In this document: positions 16,433 through 25,888 of the stretch, in pieces
Position numbering within the stretch: the first letter of the stretch is position 1
Layout of the letters: each line of letters starts with the position of its first letter
NCBI GenBank assembly: GCA_963722815.1
Contig: CAVROM010000002.1
Span: 124,001 to 188,000 of the forward strand
Reading direction: 5' to 3'
DNA length: 64,000 nt
Origin: DASQFQ01 sp963722815
GTDB taxonomy: Bacteria; Actinomycetota; Thermoleophilia; Solirubrobacterales; Solirubrobacteraceae
Program-made: the position numbers and the translations under genes
The notes under the pieces: generated by a model
Databases searched by the model: none
What the model was told of the DNA's origin: nothing
The model's input: the letters and a program-made list of their open reading frames with translations, nothing else

Positions 16433-18111
16433 TCAGCGGCGCTTCAGCGTCACGCTCTTGGTGATCTTGCGGCGCGCGCCGGTCGCGTCGCGGCCCGCGA
16501 ACTCCATCCGCACCCGCGACTTGCGATGGCGGTCGAGCCGCTTGCGCCGCACCTTGACGACGATCGTGCGGGTGCGCCGCGCCTTCACCGCGGCGGTCTT
16601 GGCGCCCAGCAGCAGCGCCTTGCTGGCCCTTGCGCAGCCGCCGCAGCGAGAGCTTCCCCTTGCAGCGCTTAGCCTGCACGCAGCGAATGCGCACGCGGAC
16701 CACGCCCCGGCGGACGGTCAGCCGCCCGGGCAGCGTCACGAACTTCTTGTGACCGGGGGCTGCGTGCCGCCGCCCGGGGGCGGGCGCCGCCGCGGGGGCG
16801 GCGAGGTAGCGGGCGAGCGCGAGCCGCGCGGTGCCGCCGCTGCACTGCGCGCCGCTCCCGGAGCTGCAGGCGATCCCCGCCACCACGAGCTTGCCGTCGG
16901 CCTGGCGGGCGATCGCGGTGGCGCGGGCGCGCGACGTGCCGGGGAAGCTCGTGAGCACGATGCCGCCGCCGAAGCTGGGGTCGAGCGCGCCGGCGCCGTC
17001 GAAGCGCGCGACCGCGAAGGCGTGGTCGGCGCCGATGGTGGCGTCACCGGCCGCCACCGCGCGCCCCTCGGCGTCGAGCACGAGGTCGCTGGCGACCATG
17101 CCGTCGCCGGCGCGCGCCGTCGCCAGCCCGTCGCCGTCCCACGTGCGGTCGAGCACGCCGCTCGGGCTCGTGCGCATGAGCGCCATCGCGGGGTTGCCGA
17201 GCCGCTCGGTGGCGACGCCCGCCGACAGCACGCGTCCGTCGGCCAGCGCGACCACGGCGTTGGCGTACGAGTAGGACGCGCCGACCGGCCGGATCCACGG
17301 CGCCGTCGCGGCGCCGCCGGCGCCGGCCGCGGTGCCGCTGAAGCGGAGGCTCTCGGTCGCCGCGTTGTTGCCCGAGGCGCCGACTGCGACCACGCGGCCG
17401 TCGGGGAGCTGCGCGCCGGCCGCGCCGTAGGCGTAAGGCGCCGAGGTGGGCACGACGACGCTCCCCATGTCGCCGAAGCTCTGGTCGGGCGTGCCGCGGC
17501 GGTCGTAGCGGGCGAGCGCGAAGCGGTCGCGCCCGTCCGCGTTGGCCTGCCCGACCGCGGTGAAGTGGTCGCCGAAGCCCGGCACGAGGTCGGAGATCGC
17601 GTCGAAGCCCTCCCCGACGCGCGTGATCATGCGGCCGCCGGTGCCGAACGCGGCGTCGAGCGTGCCGTTCGCCTTGTAGCCGACGAGCGCGAACGAGCCA
17701 GGGTCGAGCGCGTCGGCGCTCGCCACGCCGCCGGCCACGATCGACCCGTCGGCGCGGACGAGCAGGTCGAACGCCTGCGAGCGGCCGACCCCGACCGTGG
17801 TCGTGACCATGCCGCCCTGGCCGAAGTCGGTGTCGAGCCCGCCGTCGCTCGTATAGCGCAGGAGGCGGAACGAGGAGTCGCCGGTCGGCCCGCAGGTTCC
17901 GCGTGTTGCAGGAATAGCCGGCCACCACGATGCGTCCGTCTGGTTGCATGGCAACCGCACGCGCCACGAAGGTGTCCGGACTCGTCAGCGTGGAGACCCG
18001 GCCGTCTCCCGAGAACGACATGTCGAGATCTCCCGGCGCGGCGGCGGCCGGCGGGGCGCAGACAGCTAACGCGGCCAGCGCGACCGCTAGAAGGCGCAGC
18101 CTGACATCCAT
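16433..18111 (-). CDS. Secreted delta-60 repeat protein, two apparent frameshifts
   Basis: A signal peptide (LLAVALAALAVCAPPAAAAP) is followed by repeated ~55-residue units of the delta-60 type: L-D-x-S-F-x-G-x-G, then A-x-Q-x-D-G-R-I/V-V-V-A-G (for example AVAMQPDGRIVVAGYSC and ATAIARQADGKLVVAG). These probably build a beta-propeller. The frame shifts near 17895 and again near 16625; in the last frame the C-terminus is a Lys/Arg-rich module ending SVTLKRR with the stop at 16435-16433. The module before the second shift has RIRCVQAKRCKGKLSL, like the two-Cys tail of the M36 peptidase. Function unknown; probably at the cell surface. Confidence 0.8.
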
Positions 18112-18121
18112 GTCGCGTCCG

Positions 18122-18131
18122 ACATTACCTT
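18122..18131. promoter_or_regulatory. Shared-TA bidirectional -10 element (delta-60 / GT)
   Basis: ACATTACCTT holds TAATGT on the minus strand, 10 bases before the ATG at 18111. It also holds TACCTT on the plus strand, 9 bases before the ATG at 18141. The boxes share the central TA, and the whole intergenic gap is 29 bp. The same geometry recurs at 22693, 35570 and 57107. Confidence 0.55.
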
Positions 18132-18140
18132 TGCTGAGCA

Positions 18141-19270
18141 ATGCGCGTCCTCTTCACCACGCGCGGTAGCGCGGGGCACCTGGGGCCGCTGGTCCCGTAC
18201 GCGGCGGCGTGCCGGAGCGCCGGTCACGAGGTGCTCGTCGCCGCGCAGGACCGCTTCGAGGCGAACGTCGCGCGGACCGGCCTGCCGTTCGCGCCGCTCG
18301 GTGCGCCGCCCGACGAGGAGTGGATGCCGCTGCTGCCGGAGTTCTCGCGGATGCGGCTCGACGAAGGGCACGACCGTATGGTCGCCGAATTCTTCGGCGT
18401 GCTCGACGTGCGGGCGATGCTCCCGGGCCTGCGCGCGCTCGCCCGCGAGTGGCGGCCGGACCTGATCGTCCGCGAGAGCTGGGAGTACGCATCGCCGCCC
18501 GTGGCCGAGGAGCACGGCATCCCGATCGCCCGCGTCGGGCTCGGGGTCGCCGCGGTGGAGGAGGTGTCGGATCGAGCGGCCGGCCGCATCGGCACCGAGC
18601 CCTATCTGACGTCGATCCCCTTCGCGCTCGAGGACCCGTCGGTTCCCCTCCCGCCGAGCACGCTGCGCTTCCGCGGCGACGAGGCCCCGCCCTCCGCGCC
18701 GGACGAGGGCGAGCCACTGGTGTACGTGAGCTTCGGCTCGGTCACCGCCGGCGGGCACCTGCCGTTCTATCCCGCGCTCTACCGCACCGCGATCGAGGCG
18801 CTGGCGCCGCTGCCCGCGCGCTTCTCCTCACCGTCGGTGAGGAACGCGACCACGCCGAGCTCGGCGCGCTGCCGCCCAACGTCACGGTCGAGCGCTGGGT
18901 GCCGCAGGACGGGGTGCTGCGCCGCGCCGCGGCGGTCGTGACCCACGGCGGCCTCGGCTCGACGCTCGGCGCGCTCGCCCACGGCGTGCCGCTCGTCGTG
19001 CTCCCGCTGTTCTCGCTCGACCAGTGGTACAACGCCGCTGCCGTCGCCCGTGCCGGCGCGGGCGTCGCGCTCGACACCGAGCGCCACAGCCGCCGAGCGG
19101 TCGACCTGCCCGACGCGGTCACGCTGGCCGCCCTCCGGCCGGCCGTCGAGTACGTCCTCGCCGACCCCGCCCCCCGCCGCGCGGCACAGGCGATCGCCGC
19201 CGAGATCCGCGCGCTGCCGCCCGTGGAGGAGGCGGTGCCCGCGCTCGAGGCCATCGCGGCGCACGGCTAG
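18141..19270 (+). CDS. GT1-family glycosyltransferase, one apparent frameshift
   Basis: Paralogue of the 421-1584 enzyme: the opening MRVLFTTRGSAGHLGPLVP, IVRESWEYASPPVAEEHGIP and LVYVSFGSVTAGG align with it. After about 18825 the frame changes and continues LLTVGEERDHAELGALPPNV, THGGLGSTLGALAHGVPLVV and LPLFSLDQWYNAAAVARAGAG, the nucleotide-sugar site. Inserting one base around LPAR-LLLTVG restores a ~376-residue protein. Acceptor unknown. Divergent to the delta-60 gene with a 29 bp gap; the end overlaps the convergent aminopeptidase by 4 bases. Confidence 0.83.
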
Positions 19271-20348
19271 GTCAGCCGGCCGTCCTCCACGATCAGCTCG
19301 CCGTCGGCGCTCAGGCGGCCGCCCTGCCGGAGGTCGCAGATCATGTCCCAGTGCACGGCCGACTCGTTCGTGCCGCCGGTCTCCTCGTAGGAGCGGCCGA
19401 CCGCGAGGTGGACGGTGCCGCCGATCTTCTCGTCGAGCAGGATCATCCCCACCGGGCGGTCGATGCCGAAGTTCGTGCCGATGCCGATCTCGCCGAGGCG
19501 GGAGGCGCCGTCGTCGGTGGCGAGCGTCGTGCGGAGGTACTCCTCGCCGCGCTCGGCGTGCGCCTCGACCACGCGGCCGCGCCTCGAAGCGCAGCGTGAT
19601 CCCATCGACCGCCACGCCGCCCGGGCTGGACGGGATCGTGTAGCGGATCGTGCCCTCCGCCGAGTCCTCCAGCGGGCCGGTGAAGACCTCGCCCGAGGGC
19701 ATGTTGCGCTTGCCGTCGGAGTTGACCCAGGTGCGCCCGTCGACGCGCAGGCGCAGGTCGGTGCCCTCGGCCTCGATGCGCAGCTCGCTCGCGCCCGAGA
19801 GCCGCTCGATCAGCCGCGCCTGCGTGTCGTGCAGCTCGCCCCAGGCCGCGATCGGGTCGTCGCGGTCGAGGAAGAGCGCGCGCTCGACGAGCGCGGCGAA
19901 GTCGCCGGTCGAGACGCCCGCCTGCTGCGCGCCGGCGGGCGTCGGCCACACCGTCCCGCACCAGCGCCGCTGCATCGCCAGCTCGCTCAGCGGCTGCCGC
20001 GCGCGGGCCGCCCGCGCCAGCCGCGCCGGGTCGACGCCCGCCAGCTCGCTCGTGTTCTCGGGCGCCATGGATGCGCAGCAGGCAGTCCGAGCCCTCGGTG
20101 TCGGCGAGCTCGGCGGGCGCGAGGCCGTCGAGGTGGACGTCGCGCGCCGCCGCCCAGTAGCTCTCGGTCTGGCCGGGCAGCGACACGCGCAGCGCCGGCC
20201 ACGCCTCGCGCTCGAGGATCTCGCGCTGCAGCGCCAGCAGCAGCGGCGCGGCCTGGGTCGTCGAGCGCACGAGCACCTGCTGCCCCGGCTGCACGTCGAG
20301 GCAGTAGCCGGCCAGCAGCGCGGCGAAGCGCTCGGGGTCGGGCGTCAT
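19267..20348 (-). CDS. M29-family metallo-aminopeptidase, two apparent frameshifts
   Basis: Peptidase family M29 (aminopeptidase T/S): removes N-terminal residues using two metal ions. The first frame has LDVQPGQQVLVRSTTQAAPL and a DCLLRI end. After about 20070 it continues APENTSELAGVDP, GKRNMPSGEVFTGPLEDSA and VDGITLRFEA. After about 19580 it continues GEIGIGTNFGIDR, GTVHLAVGRSYEETGG and ESAVHWDMICD, the metal-ligand region (E, E, H, Y, H, D). Each joint is mended by removing one base. The ATG at 20348 overlaps the upstream cyclase stop (ATGA), so this is the last gene of a coupled operon. Confidence 0.83.
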
Positions 20349-21095
20349 TCGACGATCGCGGCGGCGCGGCACCAGCCGGCCGACGCTCCGGCGACCTTGA
20401 CCGGCAGGCAGGAGACGGTGAAGCCGGTCGCGCCCGGCAGCGCGCCGAGGTTGTGGAGCTTCTCGATCTGGCAGTACTCGCGGTCGATCCCGGCGCGGTG
20501 CGCCTCCCACAGGATCGAGGCGTCGCCGGTCTGCTCGTACTCGGCCCGCAGCGCCATGAACGGCCGGTCGAGGCCCCAGGCGTCGGTGCCGATCACCTTG
20601 ACGCCGCGCTCGAGCAGCCAGGTCGTCGACTCGCGCGTCAGCCCGGAGCCGCTGTTGAAGTACTCCGGCGTGTCCCACGCCTCCTCGGCGCCGGTCCACA
20701 GCAGCACGATGTCGTAGGGCTGCAGCTCGTAGCCGTCCAGCGCGGCCTCCAGGTGCGCGACCTCGATCCGCTCGCCGCGCGGCACCTCGCGCACGTCGAG
20801 CCGCACGCCCGGCCGCACGAACCAGTCGAGCGGCAGCTCGTCGATCGTCCGCGCGCGCTCGCCGCCGCTGGTCGGGAAGTAGTGCCACGGCGCGTCGACG
20901 TGCGTGCCCGCGTGGGTGATCAGCGTCACCGTCTCCGACGCCCAGCCCTGGCCGTCCGGGCAGGTCGCTCACGTCGCAGCCGAAGATCTGCGCGATCAGC
21001 GGCGCGGTCTTCGCGTGGTCCTCGTACTCGATCGAGGGCGGCAGCGGCTCGCCAGGGCCCGGCCCGGTCGGCACGGACAGGTCGATGATCTTCAC
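20345..21095 (-). CDS. Cyclase-family hydrolase (kynurenine formamidase-like), one apparent frameshift
   Basis: The N-terminus VKIIDLSVPTGPGPGEPLPP starts at GTG 21095. After about 20955 the frame changes and the metal motif HAGTHVDAPWHY follows; in the family HxGTHxDxPxH binds zinc or manganese. The C-terminal part has VKVIGTDAWGLDR and the late LPGATGFTVSCLPVKVAG. Members hydrolyse amides or lactones such as formylkynurenine or isatin; the substrate here is unknown. Removing one G near CCCGGACGG restores the frame. GTGA overlap with the upstream gene and ATGA with the M29 gene show tight coupling and suggest a catabolic amide/peptide pathway (inference). Confidence 0.83.
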
Positions 21096-22686
21096 GGCGC
21101 CTCCACGTCCGGGAACCACTCGGTCAGGTGCTCGCGCAGCACGCCGCGGATCCACGTCCGCTCGGCGCCGCTCGCGAAGCGGTAGCGGGCGAGCAGCTCC
21201 TTCTGGCGCTCGATCGGCTCGGCGCCGGCGATCGTCCAGCGCACGGCCAGCCGCTCGAACAGGAACTCCACCGAGCGCTGCCACGCGTCCTCCTGATCGA
21301 GACCGCCGGCGCGCACCTGCGCGTACTGCGACCGCGTGGCCGGCGTCATCGCCCCGCGCAGCACCAGCACGTTGCCCTCCGCGTCCTCGTACGGCGTCTC
21401 CGGCGCGGCCAGCCCCCCGCTCGGCAGCAAGCTGCCTGGCTTGGCGCCTAGCTGCTCCGCGCCGCGGCGGCGGCTGCGCCGGCCCACCGCTAGGTCTCCG
21501 ACGGCCGCCCGCTCGAGCTGCGCGCGGACGTCGCCGGTCACCGCGTCGGCGTGGCCCGGCCACGCGGCGGCCGGCTCGAGCGCGGCGATCTTGCGGATCG
21601 AGGCGCGCGCCTGCTCGGTGTCGTAGTTGAAGCCGTGCCAGCGGCACGCGCGGCGGCGCCGTGGCGGCCGGTGCCGGGGTCGAGCGTGTAGAAGCAGTCG
21701 GCGGTCAGCGCCAGCCGGTCGGACTCGCGCCACAGCGCGATCTGGCCCGGCGAGTGGCCGGGGATGTGGACGACGCGGAAGCCGGAGACGTCGTCGCCCT
21801 CCTCGACGGTGCCGGCGATCTCGACCGGCCCGCCGTCCCACACCGGCAGCAGCCGCGGGATCGTCCAGCGCGCCGGCGGCGGGACCTTCGAGATGTCGAA
21901 GTAGTGCATGCCGCCGTCGCCCTCGGCGTCGACGCGGTCGGCGGGGTGGACGTAGGTCGGCACCTTGAGCGCCGGCGCCGCGCCGCGGTGGTCGCCGTGG
22001 GCGTGGCCGAGCACGATCCGGTTGAGCCCGCCGAGCGACGAGGCCGCGGCCTGGAGCCCGCTCGCCATCGCCTTGATGCCGGCCTCGAACATCGTCACGC
22101 CGCCGCCCGCGTCCTCGAGCAGGTAGACGTTCATCGTCTTCAGCGGGAAGCCGCCGCGCACCAGCCAGACGCCCTCGGCGATCCGCTCGGGGGCCGCGCA
22201 CAGCGCGCGCCGCTTGAGCTTGGCCTGGCCGTTGAACGCGCGCGTCACGCGCTGCTCGGCGGTCGAGCCGGCCGGCGGCAGCATGCCGATCTGGCGGGCG
22301 AACTCGGACCCGTCGGTGTAGGCGTGCTCGCGCACGATCAGGCCGTCGCGGAGGTGGAAGATGTCGAGCCCGGCGAGGTCGAGCCGGGAGAACGTCGGCT
22401 CGATGCCCTGGAACGAGTTCGGCCCGGCGAACGTGCCCTTGGCCGCCCAGTGCACCGCCACCTGGTCGCCCTCGGCGACCATGTCCTGCACCTCGAAGCG
22501 CAAGTCGGGCGTCGCGCCGAAGAACTCCGCCCAGTAGGCGCGGAGGCCGTCGGGGCCGGTGGCCTCGTCGCCGAGGACGGTCATCACGCCGTCGGGCGCC
22601 CAGGCGGCGGCGATCGCGTCCAGATCCTGGTTCGCCAGCGCCTCGAAGTAGGCGGTCATGACGGCCTTCGGGGAGCTCTCGGCCAT
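21092..22686 (-). CDS. SnoaL-like + MBL-fold + unassigned C-terminal domain fusion, one apparent frameshift
   Basis: About 530 residues once the frame break near 21655 is mended. Residues 1-125 are a SnoaL/NTF2-like domain (VMTAYFEALANQDLDAIAAA, GLRAYWAEFFGATPDL). Residues ~160-400 are a metallo-beta-lactamase domain (LGHAHGDHRG, VHIPGHSPGQIALW, LTADCFYT, AAWPGHADAV). Then comes the repeat-A peptide LGAKPGSLLPSGG. A ~110-residue helical domain follows (LVLRGAMTPATRSQYAQV, EDAWQRSVEFLFERLAVRW) that I cannot assign. SnoaL plus MBL fusions are plausible hydrolases. The C-terminal part may once have been a separate protein joined through the repeat. First gene of the operon with the cyclase and M29 genes. 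Confidence 0.75.
21415..21452. repeat. Palindromic repeat A, copy 2 (inside a coding region)
   Basis: CCCCGC followed by TCGGCAGCAAGCTGCC and the shared tail TGGCTTGGCGCCTAGC. The hairpin is GGCAGC-AA-GCTGCC, with the covarying base pair relative to copy 1. It lies within the minus-strand fusion gene and is read in frame as GAKPGSLLPSGG, exactly between the MBL domain and the C-terminal domain. Confidence 0.8.
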
Positions 22687-22692
22687 GCCGGG

Positions 22693-22702
22693 ACAGTACC
22701 GT
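22693..22702. promoter_or_regulatory. Shared-TA bidirectional -10 element (operon / MBL)
   Basis: ACAGTACCGT holds TACTGT on the minus strand, 6 bases before the ATG at 22686. It also holds TACCGT on the plus strand, 8 bases before the ATG at 22711. The central TA is shared and the gap is 24 bp, the shortest of the four examples. Confidence 0.6.
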
Positions 22703-22710
22703 CCCGCCCC

Positions 22711-23688
22711 ATGCGCAAGCCGACCCGACCCCGGGAGGTGGGGCGCGGCGAGCGCGTGCTCCCCGGGCTGTGGCGGCTGCGGCTCCCGCTGCCATGGCCG
22801 GGTGTCCCGCACTGCAACGCGTGGGCGATCGCGGCCGGCTCCGGGATCGTGCTCGTCGATACCGGCACGCACGAGCCCGGCTCGCTCGGCCACCTCGAGC
22901 GCGCGCTCGACCAGGTGCGGCTGAAGCTGGAGGACATCCAGCTCGTGGTGATCACCCACGCCCACGCCGACCACTGCGGCCAGGCGCACCCGATCGCCGA
23001 CCGCGCGGGCTGCGAGGTGTGGGCGCACCCGAACCACCAGCACTTCTCCGCCTACGCCGACGACCCCGAGGCCGCCCATCTCCGCCGCGTCGAGATCGCG
23101 CGCCAGAGCGGCGTGCCGAAGGACCCGCCGCACCGCGGCCGCTCGCTCGCCGCCGGGCCGCTCCACCCCGACCGCGACCTGCTCCCCGGCCTCGACGTCG
23201 AGACCGACCTCGGCAGCTGGTCGGTGCACGAGACGCCCGGCCACGCGCCTTCCCACGTCGTCCTCTTCCAGCGCGAGCGGCGGCTGCTGATCTCCGGCGA
23301 CCACCTGCTCGGCCGCGTCTCGCTGTACTTCGACTACGGCTACACGCCGGACCCGGTGGGCGAGTTCCTGGGCTCGCTGGACACCGTCGAGGGGCTCGGC
23401 GCACGCCTCGCGCTGTCCGGCCACGGGCGCCCCTTCGCCGACGTGAAGGAGCACATCGACGCCAACCGGCGGCTGGTGGGGCAGCGCCTCGACGCCGTGC
23501 GCGCGGCGCTCCAGGACGGGCCGTCGACCGCCTTCGACCTGCTGCCGGCCGTCTACGGCGAGGACTTCGACCGCGAGATGGCGGGCTGGCTGCTGACCAA
23601 GGTGCTCTGCTACCTCACGCATCTCGAGGCGCTGGGGGCGGTCGAGCGCCTGCAGGGCGAGCCGGAGTGCTGGGCTACGCTCCCCTGC
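22711..23688 (+). CDS. MBL-fold hydrolase running in frame into metF
   Basis: ~326 residues. The N-terminus has LPGLWRLRLPLPWPGVPHCN and GIVLVDTGTH. The zinc motif is THAHADHCG near residue 90, then HETPGHAPSHVVLF, LISGDHLLG and LSGHGRPF, plus a helical C-terminus (LLPAVYGEDFDREMAGWLLT) as in MBL proteins of the LACTB2/RNase Z-like side group. There is no stop codon before the metF start at 23689 in any obvious place, so as written the two proteins are fused. A lost stop by indel or base error is the simplest explanation. Divergent to the SnoaL-MBL operon. Confidence 0.82.
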
Positions 23689-24607
23689 ATGCGGATCGAC
23701 GAGCGGATCGCCACGGGCAAGGGCCCGTCCTTCTCCTTCGAGTTCTTCCCGCCCAAGACGGAGGCCGGCACGCGCAACCTCGAGGAGGCGCTGTCGGCGC
23801 TCTCGACGCTGGATCCCACCTTCGTCTCCGTCACCTACGGCGCGGGCGGCTCGCCGGCCGAGAAGGTCAAGACGGTCGACATCGTCTCGCACATGAAGCG
23901 CGACTTCGGGCTCGAGGCGATGGCGCACTTCACCTGCGTCGGGGCGACGGTCGCGGAGCTGCGGGAGACGCTCGAACCTGATGCGCGACCGCGGGGTCGA
24001 GAACGTGCTGGCGCTGCGCGGCGACCCGCCGCAGGGCCAGAGCGAGTGGACCGCGACCGAGGGCGGCCTGCGCTACTCGCGCGAGCTGGTCGAGCTGATC
24101 CGCGAGGAGTACGACTTCTCGATCGGCGCGGCGTGCTTCCCCGAGGTCCACATCCACGCCACCGACGCCGAGTCCGACCTCCGCTACACGAAGGAGAAGG
24201 TCGACGCCGGCGCGGGCTTCCTGATCACGCAGCTCTTCTACGACAACCGCTGCTATTACGAGTTCGTCGACCGCGCCCGCGACATCGGCATCGACGTCCC
24301 GATCATCCCGGGGATCATGCCGATCACCAACGCCGGCCAGATCCGCAAGATCACATCCATGTGCGGCTCGGACATTCCCGCCCAGCTGCAGGCCGAGCTC
24401 GAGCTGCGCGCCGACGATCCCGCCGCCGCGACCGACTTCGGTGTCGCCTACGCGACCCTGCAGTGCGCCGACCTGCTCGCCAACGGCGCGCCCGGGATCC
24501 ACTTCTACACGCTCAACCGCTCGCCGGCGACGCGCGCGATCCTCAGCGCGCTGCGGACGCTCAGCCCCTGGACGGGTCAGCCGGGCTTCTCGATGTCCAG
24601 CGCGTGA
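23689..24607 (+). CDS. metF: Methylenetetrahydrofolate reductase, one apparent frameshift
   Basis: Reduces 5,10-methylene-THF to 5-methyl-THF for methionine synthesis, using FAD. The N-terminus shows GPSFSFEFFPPKTEAGTRNL, SVTYGAGGS and MAHFTCVGATVAEL. After the break near 23972 the chain continues LMRDRGVENVLALRGDPPQG, FSIGAACFPEVHIHA, GAGFLITQLFYDN and VPIIPGIMPITN, all strong MetF blocks; FEFFPPK and ALRGDPP line the flavin/folate site. Removing one G after GAGACGCTC restores the frame (ETLNLMRDRG). About 305 residues, the normal length. Its 3' end overlaps the next convergent gene by 31 bases. Confidence 0.9.
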
Positions 24608-24858
24608 GCGACGCGCGGACGCCCGTCGACCTCCCAGGCCACGTCGACCTGATCGTTCTTGCGGTAGGTGCCGACGCCCCAGGCGCCGAGGAACCAGCGG
24701 CCGAACCCGAGCTTGCCCTCCTTCTCCAGCGAGCGGTTGAAGACGAGGACGCCGGAGCGGACTTCATAGTCGGTCCCCTCTTGCTGGCGAACGCCGTTGA
24801 CGAACACCCGGTAGGGCTCGCGAACGCCCCTGGGGAGTCGAACCCGTGACTGCTCCAT
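24577..24858 (-). CDS. Small conserved-type protein of unknown function
   Basis: 93 residues, no named family. It appears to be a small beta protein: PYRVFVNGVRQQEGTDYEVR followed by LVFNRSLEKEGKLG and GTYRKNDQVDVAWEVDGR. Strand spacing and the NGVRQ turn suggest a compact beta-sandwich. There is no signal peptide and no cysteine. Codon use agrees with neighbouring real genes. It overlaps the 3' end of metF by 31 bases and is divergent to the YgjP-type gene. Confidence 0.6.
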   Translation of the reverse strand: MEQSRVRLPRGVREPYRVFVNGVRQQEGTDYEVRSGVLVFNRSLEKEGKLGFGRWFLGAWGVGTYRKNDQVDVAWEVDGRPRVAHALDIEKPG

Positions 24859-24866
24859 CGGATCGG

Positions 24867-25514
24867 ATGATGGACTACACGATCCGCCGCTCGCCGCGCG
24901 CCCGCCGCGTGCGGGTCAGCGTGGACGGCTCCGGCGAGGTCGAGGTAATCCTCCCGCGCCGCGCCCCCGAGCGCGCCGCGGCCCAGGCCGTGCGCGAGCT
25001 GGAGGGCTGGATCGAGCGCCGCAAGCGCACGCTCGCCCGCGCCGCCGCGGAGGTGGCGCGGCCGGCCGGCACCGTGCCGTTCCTCGGCCGCGACCTACGG
25101 CTCGTCCCGCAGCCGGGGCGCGAGCGCGTCCACCGCCGCGGCGACGACCTGCTGGTGCCCAAGCGCGACGCCGAGGCCGCGCTGGAGCGCTGGTACCGCC
25201 GCCAGGCCCGCACCGAGATCGGCAAGCGCCTCGACGCCGTCACGGCCCGGCACGGCGCGCCCTACACCGGCCTCACGATCCGCAGCCAGAAGACGCGCTG
25301 GGCGTCGTGCTCGAGCCGCGGCCACATGTCGTTCAACTGGCGGTTGCTGCTGGCGCCGCCGGAAGTCCTCGACTACGTCGTCGAGCACGAGGTGTGCCAC
25401 CTAGAGGTGCTTGACCACTCGCCGCGCTTCTGGGCGCTGCTCGAGGCGCGCGTCCCGGACTGGCGCGACCACGCGCGCTGGCTGCGCCGCTACGGCGCGA
25501 CGCTGCGCCTGTAG
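24867..25514 (+). CDS. YgjP/SprT-like zinc metallopeptidase (DUF45)
   Basis: About 215 residues. The N-terminal half is basic (IRRSPRARRVRVSVDGSGEV, VILPRRAPERAA) as in YgjP-like proteins. The C-terminal half carries KTRWASCSSRGHMSFNWRLL and the zinc site HEVCHLEVLDHS, the HExxH-x5-H pattern of this family, which sits next to restriction-modification genes in some genomes but not here. Role unknown; possibly a cytosolic peptidase. The start is uncertain: ATG 24867 or 24870, or GTG 24846, which would overlap the divergent gene. Its last 25 bases overlap the next convergent gene. Confidence 0.82.
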   Translation: MMDYTIRRSPRARRVRVSVDGSGEVEVILPRRAPERAAAQAVRELEGWIERRKRTLARAAAEVARPAGTVPFLGRDLRLVPQPGRERVHRRGDDLLVPKRDAEAALERWYRRQARTEIGKRLDAVTARHGAPYTGLTIRSQKTRWASCSSRGHMSFNWRLLLAPPEVLDYVVEHEVCHLEVLDHSPRFWALLEARVPDWRDHARWLRRYGATLRL

Positions 25515-25888
25515 TCCAGCTCGAAGTCGTGCTGCCAGGCGCCGTCGCGGAACCACTCCCAGGCGCCGCGGATCGTGTCGTCGTCCTCGAAGCGCCCGAC
25601 GTAGCGCTGCACGCCGTCGCGCTCCAGCGTCCACGCGTCGCCCTCGAGCGTCATCGCGTAGCGCCGGGTGACGCCGCGCGAGTCGAAGTAGTGCTGCGTC
25701 AGCGCACCGTGCTCGTCAGGCCCGATGACCATCAGGCCCTCGGGCGGGCCGTCGACCTCGACCGTCGCGCGCTGGAGCAGGTACTCCCCGCCCAGCACGA
25801 GCTCGAACGTCGTCGTCCCCGTGCCCGACACGCCATCGGGGAAGCGCGCCTCGGTCCGCCAGGTGCCGACCAGCCGGGCGAGGCTCAC
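25490..25888 (-). CDS. Small beta-barrel protein (DUF1579/THAP4-like), function unknown
   Basis: 132 residues beginning at GTG 25888, which overlaps the stop of the upstream MOSC gene (GTGA). The sequence is a run of alternating strands: LVGTWRTEARFPDG, TTTFELVLGGEYLLQRATVE, GLMVIGPDEHGALTQHYFDS, AMTLEGDAWTLERDG and GAWEWFRDGAWQHDFELDY. The L-x-G-T-W opening and internal symmetry suggest a lipocalin-like barrel that binds a small hydrophobic ligand. Likely the same transcript as the MOSC gene. Confidence 0.7.
   Translation of the reverse strand: MSLARLVGTWRTEARFPDGVSGTGTTTFELVLGGEYLLQRATVEVDGPPEGLMVIGPDEHGALTQHYFDSRGVTRRYAMTLEGDAWTLERDGVQRYVGRFEDDDTIRGAWEWFRDGAWQHDFELDYRRSVAP

Noticed and set aside
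24815..24850. tRNA-like T-loop GGGAGTCGAACCC (minus strand)
   Set aside because: Only three T-stem pairs form and no acceptor, D or anticodon arms can be built; the bases encode the start of the small minus-strand protein.
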